A DNA stretch of 64,000 bases from Faecalicatena_A orotica (GCF_040545875.1 NZ_JBEPMR010000007.1), one strand, 5' to 3'. Counted from the first letter of the stretch, positions 33,948 through 43,483 are shown. Notes: generated by a model from the sequence alone, not told the origin. Translations and numbers: made by a program.

Positions 33948-34949
33948 TTATTTGTTTCCCGCAGCACGCACTGCACTGATCACAATGTTTCCTTTGATTT
34001 CTGAAACCGGCGCCCCTCTTGAGCAGTCGCAAACCACCTTGTTAAATCCCTGCAGCATCGGTCCGTACGCATCCGCATGGCCGAATGTCTGAATTAATTT
34101 CACGGCCGTGTTGCCTACATTCAGGTCCGGCCAGATCAATACGTTGGCTTTCCCTGCAACTTCGCTTTCTCTTAAAACCTTCTTCGCTGCAACCTCTGGT
34201 TTGATGGCGGCGTCAAGCTGGAATTCCCCGTCTATTTTTAAGTCAGGGCGTTTTTCCTGTGCGATATGAAGTGCTTCCACAACCTTATCAACCAGCTCGC
34301 TCTGGCCGCTGCCAAGCGTAGAGTAACTAATCATCGCGCATCTCGGCTCCCAGTCCAGCAGGCTCTTTACTGTATCACAGGCAGAAACTGCTATATCCGC
34401 AAGCTGCCCGGCACTCGGATTCGTGCACACCGCACTGTCGCCCACCGCAAGAAGAGTCCCTTCGCTGCCTTCAAATCCGGGAATATCACAGAGTCCGATA
34501 CTTGATACGGTGCTGATTCCCGGCTGTAAGCCGATGATCGTCTGCCCTGCAATCAGCACGTCACCGGTTGTATTATCAATTCCGGCAAATGTCACATCCG
34601 CTTCCCCCACAGCCTGCATCACCATCGCAAAATACAGCGGATTCTCCATACGCCTTCCAACAGCCCTCTCCTTAAGAAGCGTTCCCGGAAGTGCAACATA
34701 ATCAGCAATTAATCTCTGTCTGTATGTTTCTTCCTGAATATCAACAATCGTAAATACTTCTGTCTCATATCCTCTTTCTTTACACAGCGCGTTTAATTCA
34801 GCCGCATCACCTACAAGGATTGGCCTGATAAAGCCTTCTTTTCCAGTCTCATAGGCAGCCTGCATCATCTTTTCATTTGCCGCCTCCGGAAAAGCTACTC
34901 TCTGAGGATTTACTTTTGCTTTTTCATAAATCTGGTCCAATACTCCCAT
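33948..34949 (-). CDS. pta: Phosphate acyltransferase (phosphotransacetylase family)
   Basis: A 333-residue enzyme of the phosphate acetyl/butyryltransferase family, converting an acyl-CoA and phosphate to acyl phosphate. Family text includes 'DVTFAGIDNTTGDVLIAG' (about 117-134), 'CAMISYSTLGSGQS' (about 209-222), 'GEFQLDAAIKPEVAAKKV', 'AGKANVLIWPDLNVGNTAVK' and the final 'CDCSRGAPVSEI'. It is closest to the Pta group by eye; the true acyl preference cannot be told. It lies between a class II aldolase and the phosphopantetheinyl transferase genes. Together with buk in the same cluster it gives ATP from the acyl product. Confidence 0.9.
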   Translation of the reverse strand: MGVLDQIYEKAKVNPQRVAFPEAANEKMMQAAYETGKEGFIRPILVGDAAELNALCKERGYETEVFTIVDIQEETYRQRLIADYVALPGTLLKERAVGRRMENPLYFAMVMQAVGEADVTFAGIDNTTGDVLIAGQTIIGLQPGISTVSSIGLCDIPGFEGSEGTLLAVGDSAVCTNPSAGQLADIAVSACDTVKSLLDWEPRCAMISYSTLGSGQSELVDKVVEALHIAQEKRPDLKIDGEFQLDAAIKPEVAAKKVLRESEVAGKANVLIWPDLNVGNTAVKLIQTFGHADAYGPMLQGFNKVVCDCSRGAPVSEIKGNIVISAVRAAGNK

Positions 34950-34966
34950 AAAAATCCCTCCGGTTC

Positions 34967-35608
34967 TTACACGGCCTGGTCGGCTTTGATCAGCGCCTGC
35001 ATAGCGTCGACAGCCTCCTGCGGCATTGGTTCATAATTACCAAGAAGTCTTGCATAATACTCTGTGATTGCCATTTCCTCTGTATATACTGTAGCTGCCA
35101 TCGCCGCCTTCATATCTTTTCCACAGCAGAACATTCCGTGGTTCTTGATTAAGCAGGCTCTGCCATCTTCCCCTAAAGCTTCTGCGACTTTTTCTGCCAG
35201 ATCGTTGCTTCCCGGCATTGTGAAAGGCACTACCCGAACCGGCACGAATTCACACTGCGGCGGTGTTGTTGCCTTAATTTCACCGTCTCCCATTGCCATG
35301 ATTGTTGCGAACATTGCATGAGTATGTACGGTTGCTTTCACATCCGGTCTTGCACGCAGAACAGCAGTATGCATCGGCACTTCTGAAGATGGCTTGTAGG
35401 GTCCGTCCAGCCATTTGCCGTTTAAGTCTACAATTGCAATGTCTTCTGCTTTCATTGTGCTGTAAGCAATACCGCTCGGGGTAATTGCAACAACATCCTC
35501 ATCGTCATCACGAAGCGCAATGTTCCCTGATGTTCCTTTGATCAGCCCCTGGTTTACTGCATCTAAAATAGCGTCTAATACAATTTTTCTAATTCTTTCA
35601 TATTTCAT
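34967..35608 (-). CDS. Class II aldolase/adducin-family protein
   Basis: A 213-residue zinc-dependent aldolase of the fuculose-phosphate aldolase/ribulose-phosphate epimerase type. Marks are 'GLIKGTSGNIALR' (about 18-30), the catalytic Glu in 'PSSEVPMHTAVLR' (about 72-84), zinc ligands in 'ATVHTHAMFATI' (about 92-103) and 'LIKNHGMFCCG' (about 150). The ATG at 35608 is internal to a longer frame and is chosen for the AAGGAAA site and the family start. It probably cleaves a sugar phosphate or 2-keto-3-hydroxy acid made by the upstream dehydrogenases. Spacing to Pta is 18 bases. Confidence 0.88.
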   Translation of the reverse strand: MKYERIRKIVLDAILDAVNQGLIKGTSGNIALRDDDEDVVAITPSGIAYSTMKAEDIAIVDLNGKWLDGPYKPSSEVPMHTAVLRARPDVKATVHTHAMFATIMAMGDGEIKATTPPQCEFVPVRVVPFTMPGSNDLAEKVAEALGEDGRACLIKNHGMFCCGKDMKAAMAATVYTEEMAITEYYARLLGNYEPMPQEAVDAMQALIKADQAV

Positions 35609-35639
35609 CTCTTTTTTTCCTTTCTTTTCTTCCTTTTTA

Positions 35640-37610
35640 TCACACCCGCAGTGCTGCGTAATATGCCTGGTTCGTTGCCTGATAAATCTGTCCCACATTA
35701 CTGCAGTCTCCTACAATGTAATATTCATCTGCACATTCGCAGAGTGCATCTACTTTGTCATACGGGGATCGGAATCCCAGTGCACAAACGACAGAGTCTG
35801 CTTCTACCACAAATTCTTCCCCGTCACGTTCACACAGAACCCCTGCCGGAATGATTTCTTTTACTTTGGTATTCACATAAATGTCGGCAGACTTTTCTAC
35901 CTCTGTCATCAGTCCCCCGCGGTAAAAGGAATTGACTTCCTCTGCCACTGCAGGCTTCATTTCGATAATCGAGCACTGTTTCCCTTCATGGCTAAATGAT
36001 ACTGCCGCCTCACTGCCTACCAGTCCGCCGCCCATGATTGCCACTCTTCTGCCCAGTTTTTCCGGTTGTAATTCCGCGTCAACCGCCATGATCACATGAG
36101 GAAGGTCAATGCCTTTAATCGGCGGGCGCAGTTCGTTCGATCCAATCGCCACAAACAATGCATCCGGAGCAAACGCTTTTACATATTCAGGTGTCACTTC
36201 CGTATTCAATACTACCGTCACACCGGCTTTTGCTACGCGCGCCTCAAGTACATGGGCAAATTTCAGAATGTCTTCTTTAAAATAAGGTGCTCCTGCCGGA
36301 TGCAGATTGCCGCCTAATTTTCCAGCCTTATCCACAAGTGTCACTTCGTGGCCGCGCTCTGCCAGCGTGACAGCCGCCTGCATGCCTGCGGGCCCGCCTC
36401 CTGCTATCAGAACCTTTTTCTGTTTCTTTGGTGCTGCCTTTCCATATTTAGCAGGCAGCTGCTGCCCCATTGTCGGATTCACAGTACATTTCAAAGTCTC
36501 GCTCTTAGATGTCTCACCAAAACATTCATAACAGCGCAGACATGGGGTAATATCATCAGCTTTATCTTCCAGTGCTTTTTTAGCAAGGTAAGGATCTGCG
36601 AGAAGTGCACGCCCGATCTCCACGATATCTGCCTGCCCGTCTGCTATAATCTGCTCCATCTGGGCCGGATTATTTAAAGAACCTACACAGGCAACCGGTT
36701 TATTCACCTGTTTCTTTATCTCTGCCGCGAGATATACATTGACGCCGCGGGGATAGAATGCCGACGGGTGTGTCCTGCAAAACAGTGCAGGGTCTTCATG
36801 GTTTCCGCAGGATACATTATACAAATCAACCTTGTCCTCTACCATTTTGGCAACTTTTATGCAGTCTTCCATTCCAAGGCCATTCGTACTCAAATCATCT
36901 CCCGAAATACGGATTTCAATCGGGAAATGAGGTCCCACGCCTTCTCTTACTGCATCAAGGGCCATAAGAAGAAATCTCGCACGGTTCTCCAGAGAACCAC
37001 CGAATTCATCCGTCCTCTTGTTAAAGGCCGGGGATAAAAACTGAGAGAATAACCACCCATGCGCCGCATGGACCTGTACCATATCAAACCCACAGTCCTT
37101 GCAAAGCTTTGCACTTGTTTTATAGGATTCTACGATTTCAAAAATCATCTCTCTCGGCATTTCCTCTACTTCGCCCGCAGGCATTGTCATCCGGCTTGGT
37201 CCATAAGCAACGGCCGGGCGGTCCTGATCTCCTCCGACGCTTGCAAGACCACCATACATACCACCGTGGGAAAGCTGGATATTAGCATAGGCCCCGCCAT
37301 TGTGAATCGCCCTTGCAACCTGCGCCATCCCCTGTTTTACCCCGAAAGAATCCAGCTGAAGCTGCTTATTATGTGATTTTCCCGTTGCAGAATGTACAAT
37401 CGCTTCTCCATAGGTAACCACACCTACCCCGCCTTTCGCCTTTTCTTCCAGATATGCTGTCATTTCCGGTGTGAAATGCCCTTCCGTTGTAATCATGCTC
37501 GGGCTTGTCGGCGCCGCGATGATCCTGTTTTTCATCCGTATGTTTCCGATTCTGACCGGCTCAAACAGATGTGGATATTTTTCTTTTCCTCTAGCACACT
37601 TTCCTGCCAT
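35640..37610 (-). CDS. NADH:flavin oxidoreductase, 2,4-dienoyl-CoA reductase type
   Basis: A 656-residue FMN/FAD/4Fe-4S enoate reductase. The N-terminal old-yellow-enzyme barrel spans about 12-370 ('LFEPVRIGNIRMKNRIIAAP', 'DMVQVHAAHGWLFSQFLSP', 'NKRTDEFGGSLENRARF'). The iron-sulfur Cys set is 'CLRCYECFGE' at about 357 with a later 'LKCTVNP'. The FAD/NAD part follows, with 'KVLIAGGGPAGMQAAVTL' at about 400 and 'VAIMGGGLVGSEAAVSF' at about 510, ending 'YIVGDCSNVGQIYQATNQAY'. It reduces a conjugated C=C bond in an acyl or cyclic substrate. Related large flavoenzymes act on dienoyl-CoA and bile-acid intermediates. It lies within the twelve-gene operon. Confidence 0.92.
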   Translation of the reverse strand: MAGKCARGKEKYPHLFEPVRIGNIRMKNRIIAAPTSPSMITTEGHFTPEMTAYLEEKAKGGVGVVTYGEAIVHSATGKSHNKQLQLDSFGVKQGMAQVARAIHNGGAYANIQLSHGGMYGGLASVGGDQDRPAVAYGPSRMTMPAGEVEEMPREMIFEIVESYKTSAKLCKDCGFDMVQVHAAHGWLFSQFLSPAFNKRTDEFGGSLENRARFLLMALDAVREGVGPHFPIEIRISGDDLSTNGLGMEDCIKVAKMVEDKVDLYNVSCGNHEDPALFCRTHPSAFYPRGVNVYLAAEIKKQVNKPVACVGSLNNPAQMEQIIADGQADIVEIGRALLADPYLAKKALEDKADDITPCLRCYECFGETSKSETLKCTVNPTMGQQLPAKYGKAAPKKQKKVLIAGGGPAGMQAAVTLAERGHEVTLVDKAGKLGGNLHPAGAPYFKEDILKFAHVLEARVAKAGVTVVLNTEVTPEYVKAFAPDALFVAIGSNELRPPIKGIDLPHVIMAVDAELQPEKLGRRVAIMGGGLVGSEAAVSFSHEGKQCSIIEMKPAVAEEVNSFYRGGLMTEVEKSADIYVNTKVKEIIPAGVLCERDGEEFVVEADSVVCALGFRSPYDKVDALCECADEYYIVGDCSNVGQIYQATNQAYYAALRV

Positions 37611-37621
37611 ATCTGCCTCCT

Positions 37622-38677
37622 CTATTTTCTTACTTTCCAGATATACTTTCTCGGTTCTCCCTTTAAGTACGCAATGACCTCGTCACCCATCATGGTTCCT
37701 GACCAGTTGTCAACATCCGTTGTAAGTCCGGCCATATGCGGTGTACACACAACGTTTCTCATAGAAAGCAGTGGATGGTTTGCCGGTACCGGTTCTTCCC
37801 AGTACACATCTATCGCGGCTCCGCCAATCTCTTTATTCTGAAGTGCCTCAACCAAATCCTTCTGGTCAATGACTGCTGCCCTTGCCGTATTGATTAAATA
37901 TGCAGAAGGCTTCATTTTGGAAAACCATTCTTTGTTTACCATTGCCTTTGTGGAAGGCAGAACCGGCAGATGGATGCTGACCATGTCACTTTCAGAAAGC
38001 ATCGTGTCAAGTTCCACAGCCTTCGCCCCGTCGGCTTCCACCCTGTCGGCCGGCATATACGGGTCATAGGCCAGAACTTCCATGCCGAATGCAAGGGCCC
38101 TCACTGCCACTTCACGCCCAATTGCGCCATATCCTGCGATTCCCAGTTTTTTCCCGTATAATTCAAAACCAATCCCGTAATCCGTAAACGGATGATTCTC
38201 ATCCAGCGGGCCAAACGTAACATTCTTTACATCCGGCACATCGTAAATATTATCCTTCGCAGGACCGGTATGCTCACCCTTCGACAGACCGGTACAGCTC
38301 AGTGTCAGGTTCCTTGCCGCCGCTATCATGAGTCCCATGTTAAACTCCGCGACTGCCACACGGTTTCTTCCCGGTGTGTAAGATAACTCCAGACCTGCCG
38401 CCTGAATTGCATCATGGTCAACCGTTGCAGGCGTTCCTTTTGCAACCCCCATAAACTTCATCCCGGATTCCGCCCAGGCTGTAATTGTGTCTGCACCTGC
38501 GTATTCATCACCGAGTACTACGATTTCATGCCCCATGCATTCCTCTTTTGTCATATCTTCTGTTACGTTTCCTTTGCCATGCTTTAATTCACCGCAAATC
38601 GTGATTTCACACTGCTCTTTGATGATTTCCATCTGTTTTTCCGGAATGGATGTGCATAATGCTAATGTTTTTTTCAT
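37622..38677 (-). CDS. D-isomer-specific 2-hydroxyacid dehydrogenase
   Basis: A 351-residue NAD-dependent dehydrogenase. The nucleotide site 'GIAGYGAIGREVAVRA' is at about 174-189, followed by 'VLAYDPYMPADR'. The catalytic Arg is in 'LINTARAAVIDQKDL' (about 265), Glu in 'EEPVPANHPLL' and His in 'VVCTPHMAGLT' (about 315). The N-terminal substrate domain is longer than usual. It interconverts a 2-keto acid and a D-2-hydroxy acid or sugar acid. Its ATG overlaps the end of the MFS gene by four bases, and the enoate reductase follows 11 bases later. Confidence 0.9.
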   Translation of the reverse strand: MKKTLALCTSIPEKQMEIIKEQCEITICGELKHGKGNVTEDMTKEECMGHEIVVLGDEYAGADTITAWAESGMKFMGVAKGTPATVDHDAIQAAGLELSYTPGRNRVAVAEFNMGLMIAAARNLTLSCTGLSKGEHTGPAKDNIYDVPDVKNVTFGPLDENHPFTDYGIGFELYGKKLGIAGYGAIGREVAVRALAFGMEVLAYDPYMPADRVEADGAKAVELDTMLSESDMVSIHLPVLPSTKAMVNKEWFSKMKPSAYLINTARAAVIDQKDLVEALQNKEIGGAAIDVYWEEPVPANHPLLSMRNVVCTPHMAGLTTDVDNWSGTMMGDEVIAYLKGEPRKYIWKVRK

Positions 38678-39858
38678 ATTTTTTCTCCTCTTCTTTTATT
38701 TTCACTGCGGCATGTAATCAGGCATCCAATCAAAGCCGAAACAGCCATGCCTGCTGCCGCAATTTTAAACACATTTGAAGTACTTATATTTCCAAAAACT
38801 AGTTTTGATATTGAATTTAAAATACTTGGCGATACTAATTGGCCAAAGCTCATTGCACAGGTGAAGCACGCAGATGCCATAGCTGTCGCAACCGGTTGAA
38901 CGGCATTCGCCACCTCCACCATCGCCTGCGGGATAAACATCCCCTGCGAGAATCCGCAGAACACCGACGCAGCTATGAGGACCGGCAGATTGGACGGAAA
39001 GAGTATTAAAAGGACTGCCCCGATCAGAAAGCTTATCATTGCTGCCGGAAGAGTCGCCTGCTTCGTCACCCGTACAACCCTGCCAAGAATCAGCCCCATG
39101 ACGATCTGTGCCCCCGAGAAAATCCCCGTCAGGATACCGGATACTGAACTGTCCCCTGCCAGTGCCTCACTTATGTGCATTGCGATGTTCGTCGTAAATG
39201 TAATCAAAAACATAAATTCTAAAAATCCGAGAAATGCAATCTGGAATACCCGTTTATTTAACCGGATTCTCTCCGTCTTTGTTACCTTAGCCGTCCCCGT
39301 ATCGGGAAGCATAACTGCAAGTACGATGAAGGAAAGAAATCCTATGATATTTGTTATGTAAGAGTAGGTAAATCCAAAGCTTCCCAGCTTCCCGCCCGCT
39401 GTCGTGATGATTACCATCCCCATGCCGATGCTCGCCGCCTGTATTCCCATGACGGAAACCCGCTCATTCCCTTCAAAAAACTCTGCCACAACGGCTGTGT
39501 TCAAGGTACAGGCCAGTCCCAGTGCAACTCCGTACAATGTACGCGATACGAATAGCAGCCAGAAGCTGTCCGCCAGATATGGCAGAAATCCGGTAATGCC
39601 TGCGACCAGAGCGGCAAAAAGAAGCAGCTTTTTCTTACTGATTTTTACCACTAATCCCCCGGAAACCAGCGCTACAATCATAGAGAGCAGTGCCGGCGCC
39701 GTAATCAGCATCTGTACCAGCGACACATTGATATCGGAATAATGCTCCTGTATCTGCCCCAATACCGGTGAAACACAATACTGCAGCCCCTGTATGAACG
39801 AAATTGCCACAACAGCAAGGATGATTTTCATTTTCTGTGATTTATTCAATGTCTGCAT
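38674..39858 (-). CDS. MFS transporter
   Basis: A 394-residue major facilitator with about twelve membrane segments. The loop 2-3 motif is 'SGGLVVKISKKKLLLFAALV' (about 66-85), and the first helix pair carries 'FIQGLQYCVSPVLGQIQEHY'. It probably imports the substrate of this operon or exports its acid end product. It is the second gene of the run, after the iron alcohol dehydrogenase. The ribosome site (GAAGGGA) is close to the ATG, so the true start may be a few codons further in. Confidence 0.85.
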   Translation of the reverse strand: MQTLNKSQKMKIILAVVAISFIQGLQYCVSPVLGQIQEHYSDINVSLVQMLITAPALLSMIVALVSGGLVVKISKKKLLLFAALVAGITGFLPYLADSFWLLFVSRTLYGVALGLACTLNTAVVAEFFEGNERVSVMGIQAASIGMGMVIITTAGGKLGSFGFTYSYITNIIGFLSFIVLAVMLPDTGTAKVTKTERIRLNKRVFQIAFLGFLEFMFLITFTTNIAMHISEALAGDSSVSGILTGIFSGAQIVMGLILGRVVRVTKQATLPAAMISFLIGAVLLILFPSNLPVLIAASVFCGFSQGMFIPQAMVEVANAVQPVATAMASACFTCAMSFGQLVSPSILNSISKLVFGNISTSNVFKIAAAGMAVSALIGCLITCRSENKRRGEKI

Positions 39859-39880
39859 TCCCTTCTATTGTATGTCTTCC

Positions 39881-41026
39881 TTAATATGCTTTCTTCAAGA
39901 TGCCAAGGATATCTTCTTTTGTAATGTTTTGTCTCGGATTAAAGCCAAGGACCGGCTCGTGAAGAACATCTTCAGCCAGCATCTCGAAATCCTCTTCCCT
40001 GATCCCCTGCTCTGACAATGTTTTGATGCCTAATTCTTTCGTAAGCTTTAAGAGCTCGTCTGAGAGAAGATATTTATCGGTATCAATATTCCCTGTTACA
40101 GGAAGATCAATCGCTTTAGCCAGTTCAACCATTTTCTCCGGACAGCTTTCCGCGTTAAAAGCCATAACATACGGCAGAACCGTTGCATTTGCCATCCCGT
40201 GGGCAAGTTGGAAATGTGCACTTAACGTATGGGCAATCCCGTGTACCAGCCCCAGGTTTGCATTGGAAAAACCAAACCCGGTGATGACGCATCCAAGCAT
40301 CATCTGTTCCCTTGCCTCCATGTTCGAGCCGTCTTTCACGGCCGCCGGCAGATTACTGTAGATGATTTTCAGTCCCTGTAAGGAATGAAATTCCGTTAAC
40401 GGGGTCGCCATATTTGAAATATAACTCTCAACTGCATGTGTAATCGCATCCATTCCTGTCGAGGCGGTTACCGATGCAGGCATCGTCTTTGTGAACTCCG
40501 GGTCAATGATGACTTTGGATGGAACAAGCTTATTGTCGATGACTACATACTTTAGCACTTTTTCCGTATCAATCAGGGCGCTTACGTTGGTAATCTCACT
40601 GGATGTCCCTGCCGTAGTCGGAATTGCGATTAATGGAAGTAGTTCATTTTCCACCATGCCGATTCCGCCGTATCTGCCGATCGGTCCGGGATTTGTCATC
40701 AAAACATCAATCGCCTTTGCAAGGTCAATACTGCTTCCCCCGCCGACTGCCACGAATGCGTCTACATTTTCACGCTTCGCAATCTCAGCCGCTTCTTCCA
40801 CGATTTCATTCGTAGGGTTTGGAATCACCTTATCAAAAATTACAATATCCACATCCGCTGTTTTCAGGTTTTCAAGCACGGTATCTGCAATACCTGCAAA
40901 TTTTACCCCGGCATCATAAACAAGCATCACTTTCTTTGCTTTACAGCCCTTTACTACTTTCGAGAGTTCTTTTACAGAGTCTCTGCCAAATGTGATATCG
41001 CTTTTTACAAAAAATTCAAATGCCAT
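39881..41026 (-). CDS. Iron-containing alcohol dehydrogenase
   Basis: A 381-residue group III dehydrogenase. The NAD-binding stretch is 'VGGGSSIDLAKAIDVL' (about 95-110), and the iron ligands are in 'GMDAITHAVESYISN' (about 193-207) and 'LGLVHGIAHTLSAHFQLAHG' (about 258-277). The longer frame up to 41176 starts with a GTG and unrelated residues; the ATG near 41026 is preceded by AGGAG and gives the family N-terminus 'MAFEFFVKSDITFGRD'. It is the first gene of the operon. It probably oxidises an alcohol or reduces an aldehyde formed by the aldolase. Confidence 0.9.
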   Translation of the reverse strand: MAFEFFVKSDITFGRDSVKELSKVVKGCKAKKVMLVYDAGVKFAGIADTVLENLKTADVDIVIFDKVIPNPTNEIVEEAAEIAKRENVDAFVAVGGGSSIDLAKAIDVLMTNPGPIGRYGGIGMVENELLPLIAIPTTAGTSSEITNVSALIDTEKVLKYVVIDNKLVPSKVIIDPEFTKTMPASVTASTGMDAITHAVESYISNMATPLTEFHSLQGLKIIYSNLPAAVKDGSNMEAREQMMLGCVITGFGFSNANLGLVHGIAHTLSAHFQLAHGMANATVLPYVMAFNAESCPEKMVELAKAIDLPVTGNIDTDKYLLSDELLKLTKELGIKTLSEQGIREEDFEMLAEDVLHEPVLGFNPRQNITKEDILGILKKAY

Positions 41027-41103
41027 AGTCTGTCTCCTTTTTCTGGTATCATTTTTTCTAAGTACAATGGTAACTATTTTCCCGCTGTGTCTCAAATCCA
41101 CTT

Positions 41104-41123
41104 TTTCCTCTTTAAAGAGGAAA
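41104..41123. promoter_or_regulatory. Perfect 20-base palindrome in the divergent control region
   Basis: TTTCCTCTTTAAAGAGGAAA is a perfect palindrome between the PRD regulator gene and the twelve-gene operon. On the minus strand it lies just downstream of a TATAAT (41135-41140), where a bound regulator could block or activate. It is a candidate operator of the divergent regulator. Confidence 0.6.
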
Positions 41124-41204
41124 TATTTTCTGTTATTATAAATCTGTAATCTCTGTTCAAACCTATGGGCAGACACACTGTAAGTCCATGAAAAGGAGTT
41201 TTAT

Positions 41205-43160
41205 ATGGAATCTATCACATTGTCTTTAAGGCAGCGCAAGCTTTTGAACCTGATACAGAATCAGACCTCACATATTACCGGACAGACATTAGCCAAGCAG
41301 CTCGGTGTTTCCCCCCGCACTATACGCAACGATATTGTTGAAATCAATCAGGCCCTCACTGCCTGTGGCGCCAGAATATCTGCCGAACGTAGCAAGGGGT
41401 ACTTTTTAGAATGCCCAGATATGAAGTCCTTTCAGGAGCAGTTTAAAACAGACGACATGTTGTCAACCAGAGAGGACCGTATCCGGTATCTGACTTTCCA
41501 GCTGTGCCTGTCAGAGGTCCCATTGAACCAATATGATTTGGAAGATGAAATGTATGTAAGTAAAACCACACTGGACAATGATATCGCGACACTGAAGAGA
41601 CTCTATGTTCTTTCCGATCCCCATATAAAATTAAAACACATTGACAACACATGGGAATTCGAGCATTGTGAGTCAAAACGCCGTGCAATATTAAACCAGT
41701 TGTTCCACGATGACTGGAATTACAACACCACGGGAAATGCCTATTACAATTATCATTTTCTGGATGAAGATATCATGAATCTGATTATGCAGATTACTGC
41801 CAGACATTTATATAACTGCCATTTCCAGATTGAAGATGCAAATCTGGTATCACTTAATCTTTCACTTGCGATTATGTATTACCGTATGCTGTCCGGACAT
41901 ATTCTGCCCGGGGAGCCTGCTTATACGGATATCAATGACAACGTATTCAGCCTGTGTACGGATATATTCGATTCTATGGAAGAGGTATTTTCCTGCAGCT
42001 TTCCTCCTCAGGAGAAACAGGCCATTTACCGGCATCTGTGCGACAGCCATTTACTGGATGCATCAAAATTGAATTTTAAAACGGTGGCCGATTATTTTGA
42101 CCCGCTATTTCTTGAAATGGCAGACTGCTATTTAAAAAAAGTCCGCGCGACCTTCCATATTGATTTTTCTGATGATGAAGATTTCTACATTACACTTTTA
42201 CAATATCTTCGTTACCTGAAATCACCCGGTCATATATTCAATGCACAGGGGAATATCAATCTGATCCGGAAGAATCTTCTGGTTGACTCTGAAATCGCTT
42301 ATCTGATGCAGCCGGTGGCGTTGGAATATCTGGGTTATTACCTGAATGAAAAAGAGCTGATTTATCTGACATTCTGTATTTCCGGCGCTCTGGAAGGTTA
42401 CTGGACATGCCATCCGGAAAACCGCATACGGACCGTCATCTGCTGTCACTTGAATCTGCCGGCGATCTGGGCGATTAAGAGAAAAACGCTGGGTGCCTTC
42501 GGCAATTACATCAACATCACTGCCCTGCTGCCCGTGAATGCACGAAGCGCCTTTAATTTTCAGAATACAGACCTCGTTCTGACAACCGTCCAGAAAAAGA
42601 TAACAGATCATCCGGGCACACAGGTTTTACGCATCTCCCCTGATATGCTGCCGGAGGATTATTTCCGTATTCAGAAGGTAGTATCCGACAACTGCATGAA
42701 GTTCCTCTTTAAGAACCAGCCCCAGTCCCTGTCCAGTCTCCTGCCTGACGCCTACTGGCATGAAAACATAAGCGTAACCGAAAGATTTCCGGTTATCGAA
42801 TACCTGTGTGAAGATTTTATCCGCGATGGACTGGTAACCTCTGAGTTTCTGGAGGACATCTTAAGAAGAGAGTCCACTTACACATACGGATTCCAACCCG
42901 GGGTATTATTTTTGTATTCTCTTAAACCGGCTGAAAAAACACAGCTTTCAGTCGCAACCTTAGAGCACCGAATCCTGTGGAAATCCAACAAAATCCGGGT
43001 TATAATCATGGCCTGCTTCGACGCGTCAAGCCAGCCATTACTCCTGAAGCTGCTACAGGAAATATATGTTGAACATGACAATACTGACTATTTCCGCAGG
43101 GTACATACCAAAGAGGAATTGTTAAACTTTTTCTCAACCCCAAAAAACTGCGAAGAGTGA
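41205..43160 (+). CDS. BglG/MtlR-type PRD transcription regulator
   Basis: A 651-residue multidomain regulator. An N-terminal helix-turn-helix covers residues 8-60 ('HITGQTLAKQLGVSPRTIRN'), and a second HTH-like part lies at about 85-150. Two PRD-like helical regions at about 170-390 show few clear phosphorylation histidines ('LFHDDWNYN', 'MQITARHLYNCHF'). A PTS IIB-like segment is at about 400-490 ('IRTVICCHLNLPAIWAIK'), and a IIA-like domain closes the protein ('LVTSEFLEDILRRESTYTYG', 'VLFLYSL'). The usual His in the IIA domain is not obvious. It is divergent from the iron dehydrogenase operon and is the likely regulator. ATG has AAAAGGAG upstream. Confidence 0.82.
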   Translation: MESITLSLRQRKLLNLIQNQTSHITGQTLAKQLGVSPRTIRNDIVEINQALTACGARISAERSKGYFLECPDMKSFQEQFKTDDMLSTREDRIRYLTFQLCLSEVPLNQYDLEDEMYVSKTTLDNDIATLKRLYVLSDPHIKLKHIDNTWEFEHCESKRRAILNQLFHDDWNYNTTGNAYYNYHFLDEDIMNLIMQITARHLYNCHFQIEDANLVSLNLSLAIMYYRMLSGHILPGEPAYTDINDNVFSLCTDIFDSMEEVFSCSFPPQEKQAIYRHLCDSHLLDASKLNFKTVADYFDPLFLEMADCYLKKVRATFHIDFSDDEDFYITLLQYLRYLKSPGHIFNAQGNINLIRKNLLVDSEIAYLMQPVALEYLGYYLNEKELIYLTFCISGALEGYWTCHPENRIRTVICCHLNLPAIWAIKRKTLGAFGNYINITALLPVNARSAFNFQNTDLVLTTVQKKITDHPGTQVLRISPDMLPEDYFRIQKVVSDNCMKFLFKNQPQSLSSLLPDAYWHENISVTERFPVIEYLCEDFIRDGLVTSEFLEDILRRESTYTYGFQPGVLFLYSLKPAEKTQLSVATLEHRILWKSNKIRVIIMACFDASSQPLLLKLLQEIYVEHDNTDYFRRVHTKEELLNFFSTPKNCEE

Positions 43161-43198
43161 GGGAGCGAGTCTTCGCTTTGAAGACGGAATGGGGGACA

Positions 43199-43483
43199 CC
43201 TGTGGTGGAATGGGACGAAGCCCTGACGGAAGCATGGGGCCTGTTTGAATACTGTACGTTCGCTAAGCAGCAGTAAGAGGATACACGCAAAATCAGGCGG
43301 CACCGCCCGCATTCAATACCTAATCTGATGATTAGGCATCTCAGGCGGTCTGAAAAGTGAATTTGGTAATTCACTTTTCTCCGTCTGATTTTGTGTGTAT
43401 CCTCTAACTGCTGCTAAGCTCACTCTATGTATTCCAAACAGGCCCCATGCTTCCGTCAGGGCTTCGTCCCATTCCACCGCAGG
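43199..43483 (-). repeat. Large palindromic structured element, copy 3 (reversed)
   Basis: A 285-base palindrome in the opposite orientation to copies 1, 2 and 4. Outer arms pair perfectly for about 35 bases (for example GACGAAGCCCTGACGG with CCGTCAGGGCTTCGTC). Read on the minus strand, the tip has a hairpin at 43352-43379 (12 pairs), CGCCTGAG (43340-43347), a hairpin at 43319-43336 with loop ATCA, and TGAATGCG (43308-43315). On its 5' side (minus strand) are GGTTTGAGTCCC and GTCTTTCCTGC (43500-43510), also found beside copies 2 and 4. It starts 38 bases after the PRD regulator stop codon. Confidence 0.8.
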
